64,000 nucleotides of DNA from Lysinibacillus sp. PLM2. Lineage in GTDB: Bacteria > Bacillota > Bacilli > Bacillales_A > Planococcaceae. How positions within the stretch are numbered: the stretch's first letter is position 1; every line of letters starts with the position of its first letter. Positions 30,973-40,330 of the stretch are shown in pieces. Below the pieces are notes generated by a model. That model was not told the origin of the DNA. It searched no databases and saw nothing but the letters and a program-made list of their open reading frames with translations. The stretch is taken from the NCBI GenBank assembly GCA_023168345.1, contig AP025689.1, forward strand, positions 1,858,001 to 1,922,000. Reading direction: 5' to 3'. The position numbers and the translations under genes are program-made.

Positions 30973-32084
30973 TTTTGATTCACCCGATGCTTACGAAATT
31001 TTTTACTTATTAATGTGAAAATGAACAAAATTAATGGGTAAATAAACACGATATAAAAGGATATATTACCAAAAATATTATTAATATGATTGATTTGTGT
31101 TCGTGTATTAACGAGAGAAGTACAAATTACAATAATAATTGAAAAAATAACATAGAACCATCTAGGATTAGCTTTAAAAATGTGAAAGGTGCCTCGATAA
31201 GCGGCCCACATGTATAAACAAAGGTTTGGTAAAATAATGATTAACCATAAACAAATTGTTATAATCTCCACCCTCTCAACAAAGGGTAATTTAATGATAC
31301 TAAACATGGTTAAAGTGGCCCAAACAGTTCTTGATAGTTGTTCGCCACTAAAGTAAGTTAATGCGACTAACATAAGCAATAGATATAACCCTAAAGTGGT
31401 TAACAATGCGAGTTGACTGAATTTATTTACCTTTTTTCTTTCATTATCCTTTACAAAAGGATAAACAATATTTAATATCTCGAATCCTACAATTGTAAAT
31501 GACATCACGTAAGAACCTTTTAATATCGATGTAAAGTCTTCAAATATTGGCAATAGGTAATTTATATTTGAATAAGTGAGTGGAAAAAATAGTATCGGCG
31601 GAATCCACCATATAAAAAAGAAACTAATGACGCAAATTCCAACGATTACTCGAAAGCCTCCTGTAAATGCATAAATAACAATGAGTAATAATGAAATCGT
31701 TAATAAAAAAGAATTTAAATACGGAAAAACCCAAGTGTTTATTACTTCAATATAATTTTTTGATACAGTAAAGAAAGCAAATGTACAATATAGTAAATAA
31801 ATAAAGTTGAAGAAATTCCCTATAATTTTTCCGTAAACTTGTTGATGAATCTCATAAAGATCAAGATTTTGATAAATTTCTAAAGTCTTTATCATGACAA
31901 AGATTATAAGATGTGCAAATAGAAAAATAAGAATAACTGAAATCCATGCGTCTTGCTTTGCTTCCTTATAGATTACTCTTTGAAACCCGTGAATCCCTAC
32001 ACCAACTTGACAGGCAATAATAATATAAAAGAGAAGAAAAGCACTAATCGTTTGATTTTGCTTCGCATCAATCGTTTTACTCAA
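30969..32084 (-). CDS. gerAB: Spore germination permease, GerAB/ArcD/ProY family (B subunit)
   Basis: 371 aa, about ten helices. GerAB-type (APC superfamily) features: QTISAFLLFYIIIACQVGVG at the start, then FQRVIYKEAKQDAWISV, QVYGKIIGNFFNF, a long loop, and C-terminal helices. This subunit binds the germinant (L-alanine-type amino acids in GerA). The start is TTG 32084, five to six bases after AAGGTGG; GTG 32093 would coincide with that site. It lies 28 bases after gerAA and overlaps gerAC. Sporulation-specific expression by sigma-G is expected from the family, but I could not define the promoter. Confidence 0.93.
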   Translation of the reverse strand: MSKTIDAKQNQTISAFLLFYIIIACQVGVGIHGFQRVIYKEAKQDAWISVILIFLFAHLIIFVMIKTLEIYQNLDLYEIHQQVYGKIIGNFFNFIYLLYCTFAFFTVSKNYIEVINTWVFPYLNSFLLTISLLLIVIYAFTGGFRVIVGICVISFFFIWWIPPILFFPLTYSNINYLLPIFEDFTSILKGSYVMSFTIVGFEILNIVYPFVKDNERKKVNKFSQLALLTTLGLYLLLMLVALTYFSGEQLSRTVWATLTMFSIIKLPFVERVEIITICLWLIIILPNLCLYMWAAYRGTFHIFKANPRWFYVIFSIIIVICTSLVNTRTQINHINNIFGNISFYIVFIYPLILFIFTLISKKFRKHRVNQK

Positions 32085-32112
32085 GCCAACCACCTTCTCT
32101 TTTGATTTATTA

Positions 32113-33687
32113 TTAGTTTTTCTTCATATTTGATTGATTCTGACTATTGATAGCTTTTTTACTGACAAAAGGTATTGGGAAGCGTACTAAACTATCTGTT
32201 AATTGCTTCACCCTTAATGGGTAGAATGGTGATAAATAAGGAGCACCCAAGCTTGTTAATCTTAGTAAATGTATTACTAAAAAACAAAAGGCAACCATAA
32301 TACCATAAAAGCCCCACATACCAGCTATAAGCATAATAGGGAACCTTAAAATACGAATTACATTCCCCATCATATAATTTGGAGTTGTAAAAGAAGCTAA
32401 AGCGCAAAGTGCAATGATAATGATTAAAATATTACTTGTAATACCTGCTTGTACAGCAGCAGTCCCGATGACAATACCGCCAACGATACCGATTGTTTGT
32501 CCAACTTTTGTAGGTAATCGTGCTCCAGCTTCACGAAGTAACTCAATAATAATTTCTAATATTAGTGCCTCAATGATTGGAGGAAACGGAACGATTGCCC
32601 GTGATTCACTCAATGGAACTAATAGAGGCTGTGGAATGATTTCATAATGAAATGTTAAAGAAGCAATGTAAATGGGTGTTAAAAATATAGAAAGCATAAT
32701 GGCAGAAAATCTTAGTAAACGGGAAAAAGTTGCGATGGGCCATCGTAAGTTTTGATCCTCTCTACTTTGAAAAAATTCAATAAACGTGTAGGGACATATG
32801 AGGCCCATAGAGCTTCCATTTACTATAACGCCAATTTTCCCTCTAAGTAACCCATCACAAAAACGGTCTGGACGTTCAGTCAATAGCAATTGAGGAAAGA
32901 TTGATTTTGAACTATCATCAATGAGTTCTGCTAAAACTGCACTATCAATTAAATCATCAATATCTAAATCCGTAATTCGTTGCCGTACTGTATTTACTTG
33001 TTCATCAGGTGCAATTCCTTTTATATAGAGCATCGATAAAGATGTTTGTGTTTCTTTTCCCAATGTATATTTTTCATTACAAAGTTTTGGATTTGTTATA
33101 AAACGTCTTATTAAAGAAACATTTGTTGCTAAACTTTCATTAAAACCAACTTGAGAACCAATTACTTGAGACTCATTTTCAGGAGTGGATAACCCTCTTG
33201 TTTGATAAGAAGAGATTTTTGCAACAACAATTTCCTTCTCTCCATCAAGGTGAATTAATGCCGCTCCAATTAACATTTCATTTATACAATCATCGATTTT
33301 GTCTAAAACATTGACTTCAGATATTGGTAAAATATCTTTTATATCATTTGCATTTTGTACTGTTGCAGTTTTTAATTCCGCTATAATTTGCCCATTTAAC
33401 GTTTGGCTATCGATTAAAAAGTCTACGTAAACAATCGTTATGTTAGTTGTAACAAATTTGATGATTAAATCGGATGGTGAATTTGTCTTCTCTTTTACCA
33501 TTTCTATGAAATCACTTTTAGACAAGCCCGCTTTAACTTTCTTATCAACGGATTGATTATTAGATGGTGGTGTCTGTTTATTTTCACTTGTGTTCGTTGA
33601 TTGTTTTGTTTGAAGTGTTTCTTTAGAGTTTTTGCTTTGTATAATTGAAGGTTGCTTTTTCTTATTATTTTTAAAAAAATCAAACAT
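32113..33687 (-). CDS. gerAA: Spore germination protein, GerA family (A subunit)
   Basis: 524 aa. A hydrophilic N-terminal domain of ~270 residues starts with a Lys/Gln/Ser-rich linker (KKKQPSIIQSKNSKETLQTK). It is followed by four to five membrane segments and conserved GerA motifs: LLTERPDRFCDGLLRGKIGV, IVNGSSMGLICPYTFIEFFQ, SREDQNLRWPIATFSRLLRF, then REAGARLPTKVGQTIGIVGG and GAPYLSPFYPLR. The A subunit forms an oligomeric channel with B and C. ATG 33687 lies six bases after GGGGTGA; an upstream in-frame TTG touches that site. First gene of gerAA-gerAB-gerAC. Confidence 0.95.
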   Translation of the reverse strand: MFDFFKNNKKKQPSIIQSKNSKETLQTKQSTNTSENKQTPPSNNQSVDKKVKAGLSKSDFIEMVKEKTNSPSDLIIKFVTTNITIVYVDFLIDSQTLNGQIIAELKTATVQNANDIKDILPISEVNVLDKIDDCINEMLIGAALIHLDGEKEIVVAKISSYQTRGLSTPENESQVIGSQVGFNESLATNVSLIRRFITNPKLCNEKYTLGKETQTSLSMLYIKGIAPDEQVNTVRQRITDLDIDDLIDSAVLAELIDDSSKSIFPQLLLTERPDRFCDGLLRGKIGVIVNGSSMGLICPYTFIEFFQSREDQNLRWPIATFSRLLRFSAIMLSIFLTPIYIASLTFHYEIIPQPLLVPLSESRAIVPFPPIIEALILEIIIELLREAGARLPTKVGQTIGIVGGIVIGTAAVQAGITSNILIIIIALCALASFTTPNYMMGNVIRILRFPIMLIAGMWGFYGIMVAFCFLVIHLLRLTSLGAPYLSPFYPLRVKQLTDSLVRFPIPFVSKKAINSQNQSNMKKN

Positions 33688-33801
33688 TGACAATCACCCC
33701 AATCTGTCTTGGTATTAGAATTAACTAGGAATGATTTATCTATACTCCCCATCCTTAACATCAGCCTATTTTTTACTTTAAGACGATAATTCTAGATGAA
33801 A

Positions 33802-33843
33802 AAAACCTTTCAAAAGAGATAATGTTCTCTTTTGAAAGGTTTT
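33802..33843. terminator. Strong terminator after the CheR gene
   Basis: An 18-bp perfect stem (AAAACCTTTCAAAAGAGA and its complement) with a 6-nt loop. On the minus strand a run of T follows. It closes the REC-GGDEF-EAL-LuxR/kinase/cheR operon and insulates it from gerAA. Confidence 0.92.
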
Positions 33844-33844
33844 C

Positions 33845-34699
33845 CTATGTCGTTTTTTGATATAATTTTTGTTTTGTGCTTACTTGCTCATAATATTTAT
33901 CAAAATCAGTAAAATGCATTGTTTCTTTATCTCCTAAACCGAGGAATCCGAATTTAGAAAGACTTTCGTAAAAAAGCTGATGTACATTTTTTTGTAAGGT
34001 TTTATTAAAATATATCATCACATTTCGACATAATATGACCTGGAATTCGTTAAAGGATCGATCGGATACTAGGTTATGCTGAGCGAACACGACATTTTTC
34101 ATTAAATTAGAGTTAAATTTAACCCCTGTATCCGTTACCTTATAATAATCTGAGAATGCCCTATTGCCACCTGATTGTAGATAATTTTGAGTATATTTTT
34201 TCATATGTTCAAGAGGGTAATAACCTCTTTTAGCAGTTTGCAATACTTCCTGGTTGATATCAGTTGCATAAATTTTTGTTTTTTCATAAAGACCTTCTTC
34301 TTTTAGGAGAATAGCCATTGAATATACTTCTTCACCTGTTGCACAACCGGCATGCCATATACGAATCGAAGGAAATGTTTGTAGAAAAGGGATGACATTC
34401 TCACGGAATTCCTTCCAAAATGATGGATCCCGAAACATTTCCGTTACATTAATCGATAAATCATCAATTAAACGATGTAAACATGCATTATCGTGTAATA
34501 ATTTATTTAATAATTCTGTAATGGTTGATAATTTTTCAGAATATACTCGATGCAATATACGTCTTCTTAAAGATGGATAGGCATAATCTCTAAAGTCATA
34601 TCCACACCATTCATATACGCCGTTTAGTAATAATTTAATCTCAAGTTCTTCTAATTCTTCATGAGGCTTGTGATGTGATAAAAATTCATTAAATATCAT
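33845..34699 (-). CDS. CheR-type protein-glutamate methyltransferase, RsbM-like
   Basis: 284 aa, SAM-dependent. CheR N-domain (NGVYEWCGYDFRDYAYPSLR, RRRILHRV) then the Rossmann domain: FRDPSFWKEFRENVIPFL, IRIWHAGCATGEEVYSMAIL (SAM motif), KIYATDINQEVLQTAKRGYY and FQVILCRNVMIYFNKTLQ. There is no pentapeptide-binding beta-insert obvious beyond the normal fold. It starts 24 bases after the hybrid kinase stop and is co-transcribed with it. In the Bacillus cereus group a CheR-type enzyme, RsbM, methylates the hybrid kinase RsbK. The same gene order suggests that this enzyme modifies the neighbouring kinase rather than chemoreceptors (inference). No cheB lies nearby. Confidence 0.9.
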   Translation of the reverse strand: MIFNEFLSHHKPHEELEELEIKLLLNGVYEWCGYDFRDYAYPSLRRRILHRVYSEKLSTITELLNKLLHDNACLHRLIDDLSINVTEMFRDPSFWKEFRENVIPFLQTFPSIRIWHAGCATGEEVYSMAILLKEEGLYEKTKIYATDINQEVLQTAKRGYYPLEHMKKYTQNYLQSGGNRAFSDYYKVTDTGVKFNSNLMKNVVFAQHNLVSDRSFNEFQVILCRNVMIYFNKTLQKNVHQLFYESLSKFGFLGLGDKETMHFTDFDKYYEQVSTKQKLYQKTT

Positions 34700-34723
34700 C
34701 TGAATTTTTCAATCCTTTTACTA

Positions 34724-37700
34724 TTAATATAGCCATACTTTGATTAATGAAATGAGTTGATCTGGTTCAACGGGTTTAGCAATGTAGTCTGATGCTCCAA
34801 TTGATAGGCATTTATCTCGATCTTCTTTCATCGCTTTTGCTGTTAATGCAATAATTGGCAAATCCTTAAATTTTGATTTTTCTCTGATTCTTTTTATTGC
34901 TTCGTATCCATCCATTTCTGGCATCATAATATCCATCAACACCAAGTCGATATCATTATTTTCATCTAGCATTTTAATACCATCTGTACCATTTTCAGCA
35001 AAAATAACATCACAGCCTGTTGTTTCTAAAACACTTGTCAAAGAAAATACATTTCGAACATCATCATCTACTAACAATATTTTCTTGCCTTTAAGATGCA
35101 TTTCATATAGATTAGATGGCTCAATTTGCGAATTAGCGGTTTCATTCGAATGCTCCAATTCGTTTAAATAGAACTGTAATTCAGCTTTAAGACGTTCTGG
35201 TGAATACTCATTTTTAATAATAATCGTATGCGTATATTTACTTAAGTGCATTTCTTCTTTGCTTGTTAAATCTCTACCTGTATATACAAATATTTTTATT
35301 TGGTCAAATTCATCTAATTCTTTTATTTTATCAAGCAATTCAAATCCGCTTGTGTCTGATAAACCTAAATCTAAAATAATACAGTCGAAATCATTCACTT
35401 TTAGAAGTTCAATTGCTTTTGCTCCAGATGGTACTGCCTTTATAACGAAGTCCATTTCACCGATTAGTTCCATTAAACTATTTCGTTGGTTTTGATCATC
35501 ATCGACAATTAAAAGTCTTTTTATTTGTTGATGGTCTTTATTTTTTTGCATGTGAGTTAATTCTAGTTTATTTCTCTTATTTGACTTAGCCTTTGGTTCC
35601 ACGTCTTGTTTTTTCGGACTTTCTTCTAACATAGTTACCGCTGCTTCATTATAAACCTCATCTTCATTTTTAATTACACTTTCGTAATTACCAACATAGA
35701 AAGTAAACTTACTTCCCTTATCTTCTTCACTTTCTACGATGATTTCGCCACCTAATAAAGATGCGAGCTCTCTTGAAATAGATAAACCTAATCCTGTACC
35801 ACCAAATTTTCTACTCGTTGTACCATCTTCTTGTTGGAATGCTTCAAAAATAATTTGTTGTTTATCTTTAGCAATTCCTATACCCGTATCCAAAACGGTA
35901 AATGCAAAAGCCTTTTTATCGTTATAGTTTTTATACGAGATAGCTAATAGAACTTCCCCTTGTGTTGTGAATTTAAAAGCATTAGATAGTAGATTATTTA
36001 GAACCTGTTGAATACGATCACCATCATTAAATATGGTATTTGGCGTATTTTCATCTACGACTACATTGAATTTTAAGTTTTTAGTTTCTGCTATCGGCTT
36101 GAAATTACTTTCAACGAATTCAACAATACTTACAATCTTTACTTCATAAGGTAATATTTCAGTTTTTCCAGATTCAATTTTTGCTAGGTCTAAAATATTG
36201 TTAATTAACTTGAGTAAATCATTTCCAGAAGAATAAATTGTTTTTGAGTATTCTATTTGTTTTTCAGAAAGATTACCATTTGGATTATCAGCTAAAAGCT
36301 TTGATAATATGATTAAACTATTTAAAGGTGTTCGTAATTCATGAGACATGTTTGCGAGGAATTCGGATTTATATTTTGAACTTAAGGCCAGCTGCTCTGC
36401 TTTTACTTCGAGCTCGGCTCTTGCATTTTCAACTAATCGATTTGTTTCTTCAAATTTAATATTTTGCTCTTCAAGTCGATTCGCTTTCTCTTCTAATTCT
36501 GTATTTGTCTCTTCTAATTCCTCTTGTTGTCTTTGTAATTGTTCTTCAGATTTACGAAGTGCAAGCGTTTGTGCCTCTAACTCTTCGTTTGTTGCTTTTA
36601 ACTCTTCTTGTTGATTTTGAAGCTCTTCAGATTGAGCTTGAACTTCTTCCATGAGCATTTGAGACTCTTCAAGCAATTTCGCTAGTTGAATCCTACTTAT
36701 AACACTATCTAAAACTATGCCTATATTTTTCATCAGTTCTTCAAGGAAGTTTTGTTGTACTTCTGTAAATGTATTAAAGGAAGCAAGTTCAATTATAGCC
36801 TTTACCTCATTTTCAAATACAATTGGGATAACATAAATATTTGTCGGGGCTGCTTCACCTAGGCCCGAAGATATTTGAATATAATCTCTAGGTACATTAG
36901 TTAAGATTATTGGAGTTTTTTCAAATATAGCTTGTCCAATGATTCCTTCCCCTGGTTTAATAGTTGACAATATATGCTTTCTTTCTTTATATGCATAAGT
37001 TGAAATGAGCTTGTAATTCTGATCAGGATCATTAATATCTTTTACATAAAACACAGCATGACTTGATTCAACTAATGGAACTAATTTTGAAAGTAGCGTT
37101 TGACCTAACGCTTCAATTTCATATGCACCACTAATACTAGTAGTAATATCAGTAATATTTGTTTTCGTCCATGTCATATCTTGTTCTTTTGTAATTTGTT
37201 CCACTAATGTTGACGTCATTTTATTAAAAGAAATCGCAACCTGGTCAATTTCATCATTTTTCAACACTGGAACAGGTGTATCTAACTCTTTTTTTCCATT
37301 AGCAATATCACTCATCAATTGTGAAATCATACCGATTCTTCTACCAGCTTTAATAATTGTATTGCCAATTGGTATGATAATAATAAGGATACCAACTCCA
37401 ATTAGGATGGAAGTGTACAAAAGACCATTTTCAAATGAACGGATGGAATCCATCATCGATGTGCTTAAGTTTGAATCTAATGCCGCAGTAATTTCAGCAA
37501 TCGTTTCAGAAAATCTAGTTTGTGTATCATTTGAATTTTCTTCTATTGATAAAATCGCTTCATCTTTGTTTCCTTCTTGAATGAAAGAGATAACTTCCTC
37601 TGAATAAATTTTGAAATCAGCATTAACCGCTTTTAATGAATCGATCATTTCGAGCTCCTGTTCGGATGACGCTGCTAATTCTAATTCCCTAATATTCTGT

Positions 37701-37969
37701 TCGATATTTTCCAATTCGATTTGTGTTTGTTGCATTTCATAATTTACAGTTTCTTCGTTGTTAGACATTACCATGTTCCGAAGATGTATGCCTGCATCTT
37801 TTACATCTGCTCTGATTTGACTTGCGAGAACGGATTTATTAAATTTTGATTCAACCTCATTGCTTACAGTATTTAAATGGTTATGCTGTGAAACGCTCGA
37901 TACTACTAGAAAAATTAATACTAACGGGATAAAGCATAATCCCATTAGTAGTTGTGATTTTATCTTCAA
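34724..37969 (-). CDS. Hybrid histidine kinase, 4HB-HAMP-GAF-HK-REC-REC, RsbK-like
   Basis: 1081 aa. Order: TM1 (~8-27); extracytoplasmic four-helix bundle (~30-180); TM2 (~182-204); HAMP (~207-258); GAF (~275-420); a coiled coil of heptad-like EEL-NQQEELKATNEELEAQ repeats (~432-530); HisKA with phospho-acceptor His543 in MSHELRTP; HATPase with NLLSNAFKF, DTGIGIA and GGTGLGLS; receiver 1 with Asp867; receiver 2 with Asp1013. All catalytic residues are present. The GAF plus long coiled coil plus receiver, with cheR next door, resembles RsbK. The start codon ATG 37969 follows GAGGTGTG. It follows the REC-GGDEF-EAL-LuxR gene by 33 bases, so that protein's receiver is the likely phosphate target. 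Confidence 0.93.
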   Translation of the reverse strand: MKIKSQLLMGLCFIPLVLIFLVVSSVSQHNHLNTVSNEVESKFNKSVLASQIRADVKDAGIHLRNMVMSNNEETVNYEMQQTQIELENIEQNIRELELAASSEQELEMIDSLKAVNADFKIYSEEVISFIQEGNKDEAILSIEENSNDTQTRFSETIAEITAALDSNLSTSMMDSIRSFENGLLYTSILIGVGILIIIIPIGNTIIKAGRRIGMISQLMSDIANGKKELDTPVPVLKNDEIDQVAISFNKMTSTLVEQITKEQDMTWTKTNITDITTSISGAYEIEALGQTLLSKLVPLVESSHAVFYVKDINDPDQNYKLISTYAYKERKHILSTIKPGEGIIGQAIFEKTPIILTNVPRDYIQISSGLGEAAPTNIYVIPIVFENEVKAIIELASFNTFTEVQQNFLEELMKNIGIVLDSVISRIQLAKLLEESQMLMEEVQAQSEELQNQQEELKATNEELEAQTLALRKSEEQLQRQQEELEETNTELEEKANRLEEQNIKFEETNRLVENARAELEVKAEQLALSSKYKSEFLANMSHELRTPLNSLIILSKLLADNPNGNLSEKQIEYSKTIYSSGNDLLKLINNILDLAKIESGKTEILPYEVKIVSIVEFVESNFKPIAETKNLKFNVVVDENTPNTIFNDGDRIQQVLNNLLSNAFKFTTQGEVLLAISYKNYNDKKAFAFTVLDTGIGIAKDKQQIIFEAFQQEDGTTSRKFGGTGLGLSISRELASLLGGEIIVESEEDKGSKFTFYVGNYESVIKNEDEVYNEAAVTMLEESPKKQDVEPKAKSNKRNKLELTHMQKNKDHQQIKRLLIVDDDQNQRNSLMELIGEMDFVIKAVPSGAKAIELLKVNDFDCIILDLGLSDTSGFELLDKIKELDEFDQIKIFVYTGRDLTSKEEMHLSKYTHTIIIKNEYSPERLKAELQFYLNELEHSNETANSQIEPSNLYEMHLKGKKILLVDDDVRNVFSLTSVLETTGCDVIFAENGTDGIKMLDENNDIDLVLMDIMMPEMDGYEAIKRIREKSKFKDLPIIALTAKAMKEDRDKCLSIGASDYIAKPVEPDQLISLIKVWLY

Positions 37970-38002
37970 GTGCTACACACCTCAATTTTTATATGAAAAT
38001 GT

Positions 38003-40078
38003 CTATATTTTTTCAACTTTTATACAAGCTTCATATACTTTTGATATAACTTGTACTCTGTCTGATACGCCAAATTTATGAAGAATATTTGTAATGTGAT
38101 TTTTAACTGTATGTTCACTTATAAATAACCGTTCTGAAATCTCTTTATTACTTAATCCTTCAACAATTAATCGGAAGACATCCTGTTCTCTATTAGATAA
38201 CGAATAACTATTTTTTAATTGTTGAATAGCTAATTGAATGACATCACTATTCAATTGATCTTCTTTTTTTGTAATTCTTTCAGTACTTTCAAACATTACT
38301 ATAACGGAAGATTCATTTAAACGATTAGTTATAACTTGTCGTTCGTTACTTTTTACATATTGAATAAATTGATCAGATTGAACAGGTGGGCTAAAAATAT
38401 ATCCTTGAACTTCTTCACAACCAATCGTTTTTAAATGATCTAGCTGTTGAATTGTTTCGACGCCTTCAGCAATTACACTCATATTAATTTTATTTGCTAG
38501 AAAAATAACGGATTCGATAATTTCTTTACTATTATTGAGGTTAATTGGTAAATCATCGATAAATGATTTATCGATTTTGATAGAGTCAAATGGGAAATTT
38601 CTTAAGTAGGTCAATGAGGAATAGCCAGTCCCAAAGTCATCAAGACTTAGTTTAATTCCTAGTTCTTTTATCGACTGAAGTGTTTGTTGGACTGCTTCTT
38701 CATTTCTTAAGATTACAAGCTCAGTGATTTCAAACTCAATGTTGTTTGAGTCAATCTTGTATTTATTAAAAATATTGATAAAGTTTGCAAGGAAATCTTT
38801 TTCTATAAAATGCTGAGCAGATAAGTTTATCGCGATTCTGATATTCTGAAGAGATAATTCATTTTCTTTCCATTGATTTATTTGCTTACAAACATTTTCG
38901 AAAACCCATTGATCAATATCGATGATTAATCCTGTTTCCTCTGCAATGGGTATAAATTCTTCTGGGTTGATCGCACCCCAAACAGGATGGTTCCACCTGA
39001 TTAAAGCCTCTGCACTTGTGACATCTCCAGAAATCAAATTCACCCTCGGTTGATATACTAAATAAAACTCGTCCCGTTCGATCGCCTTTCTTAAATCATT
39101 TTGGATAAGAAATGATCGATAAGAATGAATGTTCATTCCAGAATGGTAAACATTATATTTATTTTGCCCCTGTTCCTTTGCGCGGTATAGGGCAGCATCT
39201 GCTTTTTTGATTAACGTAGTAGAATCTTCACCGTCAAAAGGAAAAACAGCTAACCCAATACTTGCGGATACATAAAATTCATATTGTCCGATTAAAAAAG
39301 GCTCCTTGAAGGAATCCAGTATTTCTTCAGCAACTTCGACAGATATTTCTCGATTCGTATTCGGTAAAATTAAATAAAATTCATCACCACCAACACGAGC
39401 AACAAAGTCGTGTTGTCTAACTGCAGAGGATATTCTTTTAGATACTTCGAGAAGTAAATTATCGGCAATGATATGACCTAACGTATCGTTGATCTGTTTA
39501 AATCGGTATAAATTTAACAACATTACTCCAAAAGGTTGAAGGCCCGTTTTCGCATCTGAAAATTGATTTACTAAAGTATCATAAAATTTTCTACGATTGG
39601 GTAACTCAGTTAATGAATCGTAATAAGCCATATGCTCAATGACTTTATTTTTTTGTAATAAAGTTTCTGATTGATGTTCAAGCTGTTGCTTCAGTTTATG
39701 AATTTCTACAAATCTTTCAACCTTTGAAGCTAGAATCATAGGATCAAAGGGTTTCAGAATATAATCGATTGCACCGACAGAATAGCCCATAAAAACATGT
39801 TCTGCATCTAAATAATTTGCTGTAATAAATAAAATAGGAACATGTTTCGTTTTTTCACGTGCTTTAATGATTTTAGCTGTAGTAAACCCATCGATACCAG
39901 GCATTTGAACATCTAATAAAATAAGAGCAACATTATTTTTTAATAAATATTTTAAAGCCTCGTCCCCTGAATTTGCCTTAATAAGATTGTATTCTTCGTT
40001 TTCAAGAATTGCTTCTAAAGTAAGTAAATTCTCTGGATGATCATCGACTAGTAGAATATTAATTTTTTCATTATTCAT
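38003..40078 (-). CDS. REC-GGDEF-EAL-LuxR four-domain response regulator
   Basis: 691 aa. Residues ~6-120 are a receiver with phospho-acceptor Asp56 (LLDVQMP) and Lys109. Residues ~150-308 are GGDEF: the signature GGDEF (230-234) and inhibitory RxxD (RQHD, 221-224) are present, but the metal-binding D-x-D segment reads N189-L-Y191, so cyclase activity is doubtful. Residues ~320-575 are EAL with all key residues (E357, N418, E453, D480-D481, K501, E538), so c-di-GMP hydrolysis is likely. Residues ~625-690 are a LuxR-type HTH (LSNREQDVFRLIVEGLSNKE, ISEHTVKNHITNIL). ATG 40078 follows GGAG by nine bases. Linking receiver, c-di-GMP enzyme and DNA binding in one chain is unusual. First gene of the operon with the hybrid kinase and CheR. 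Confidence 0.93.
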   Translation of the reverse strand: MNNEKINILLVDDHPENLLTLEAILENEEYNLIKANSGDEALKYLLKNNVALILLDVQMPGIDGFTTAKIIKAREKTKHVPILFITANYLDAEHVFMGYSVGAIDYILKPFDPMILASKVERFVEIHKLKQQLEHQSETLLQKNKVIEHMAYYDSLTELPNRRKFYDTLVNQFSDAKTGLQPFGVMLLNLYRFKQINDTLGHIIADNLLLEVSKRISSAVRQHDFVARVGGDEFYLILPNTNREISVEVAEEILDSFKEPFLIGQYEFYVSASIGLAVFPFDGEDSTTLIKKADAALYRAKEQGQNKYNVYHSGMNIHSYRSFLIQNDLRKAIERDEFYLVYQPRVNLISGDVTSAEALIRWNHPVWGAINPEEFIPIAEETGLIIDIDQWVFENVCKQINQWKENELSLQNIRIAINLSAQHFIEKDFLANFINIFNKYKIDSNNIEFEITELVILRNEEAVQQTLQSIKELGIKLSLDDFGTGYSSLTYLRNFPFDSIKIDKSFIDDLPINLNNSKEIIESVIFLANKINMSVIAEGVETIQQLDHLKTIGCEEVQGYIFSPPVQSDQFIQYVKSNERQVITNRLNESSVIVMFESTERITKKEDQLNSDVIQLAIQQLKNSYSLSNREQDVFRLIVEGLSNKEISERLFISEHTVKNHITNILHKFGVSDRVQVISKVYEACIKVEKI

Positions 40079-40330
40079 ATAGCAAAACTCCATCCATAAG
40101 TTTATCTAAAAGTAGTACTTTAAGAATAACATAACTATGGAGAGTAAGGGAGTACGATATCATAATACCAAGAAAAAGAATTCGACAAATTCTGAGCCTT
40201 ATCTACTAATAATGTTATAAAATTTGTATGTTTAACTAGATATCTTAATAGATTTATAAGATTTATGTTAGTAAGTTCGTCTACTTTCAATTGTTAATTG
40301 CATCCTCTGGAATGGGTACCCTTTCCCTAC

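Noticed and set aside
34724-37969. Long plus-strand ORFs antisense to the hybrid kinase, and similar ones over parC, the chemoreceptor and the helicase
   Set aside because: They are Ser/Cys-rich shadows produced by the coding strand's codon bias, without ribosome sites.
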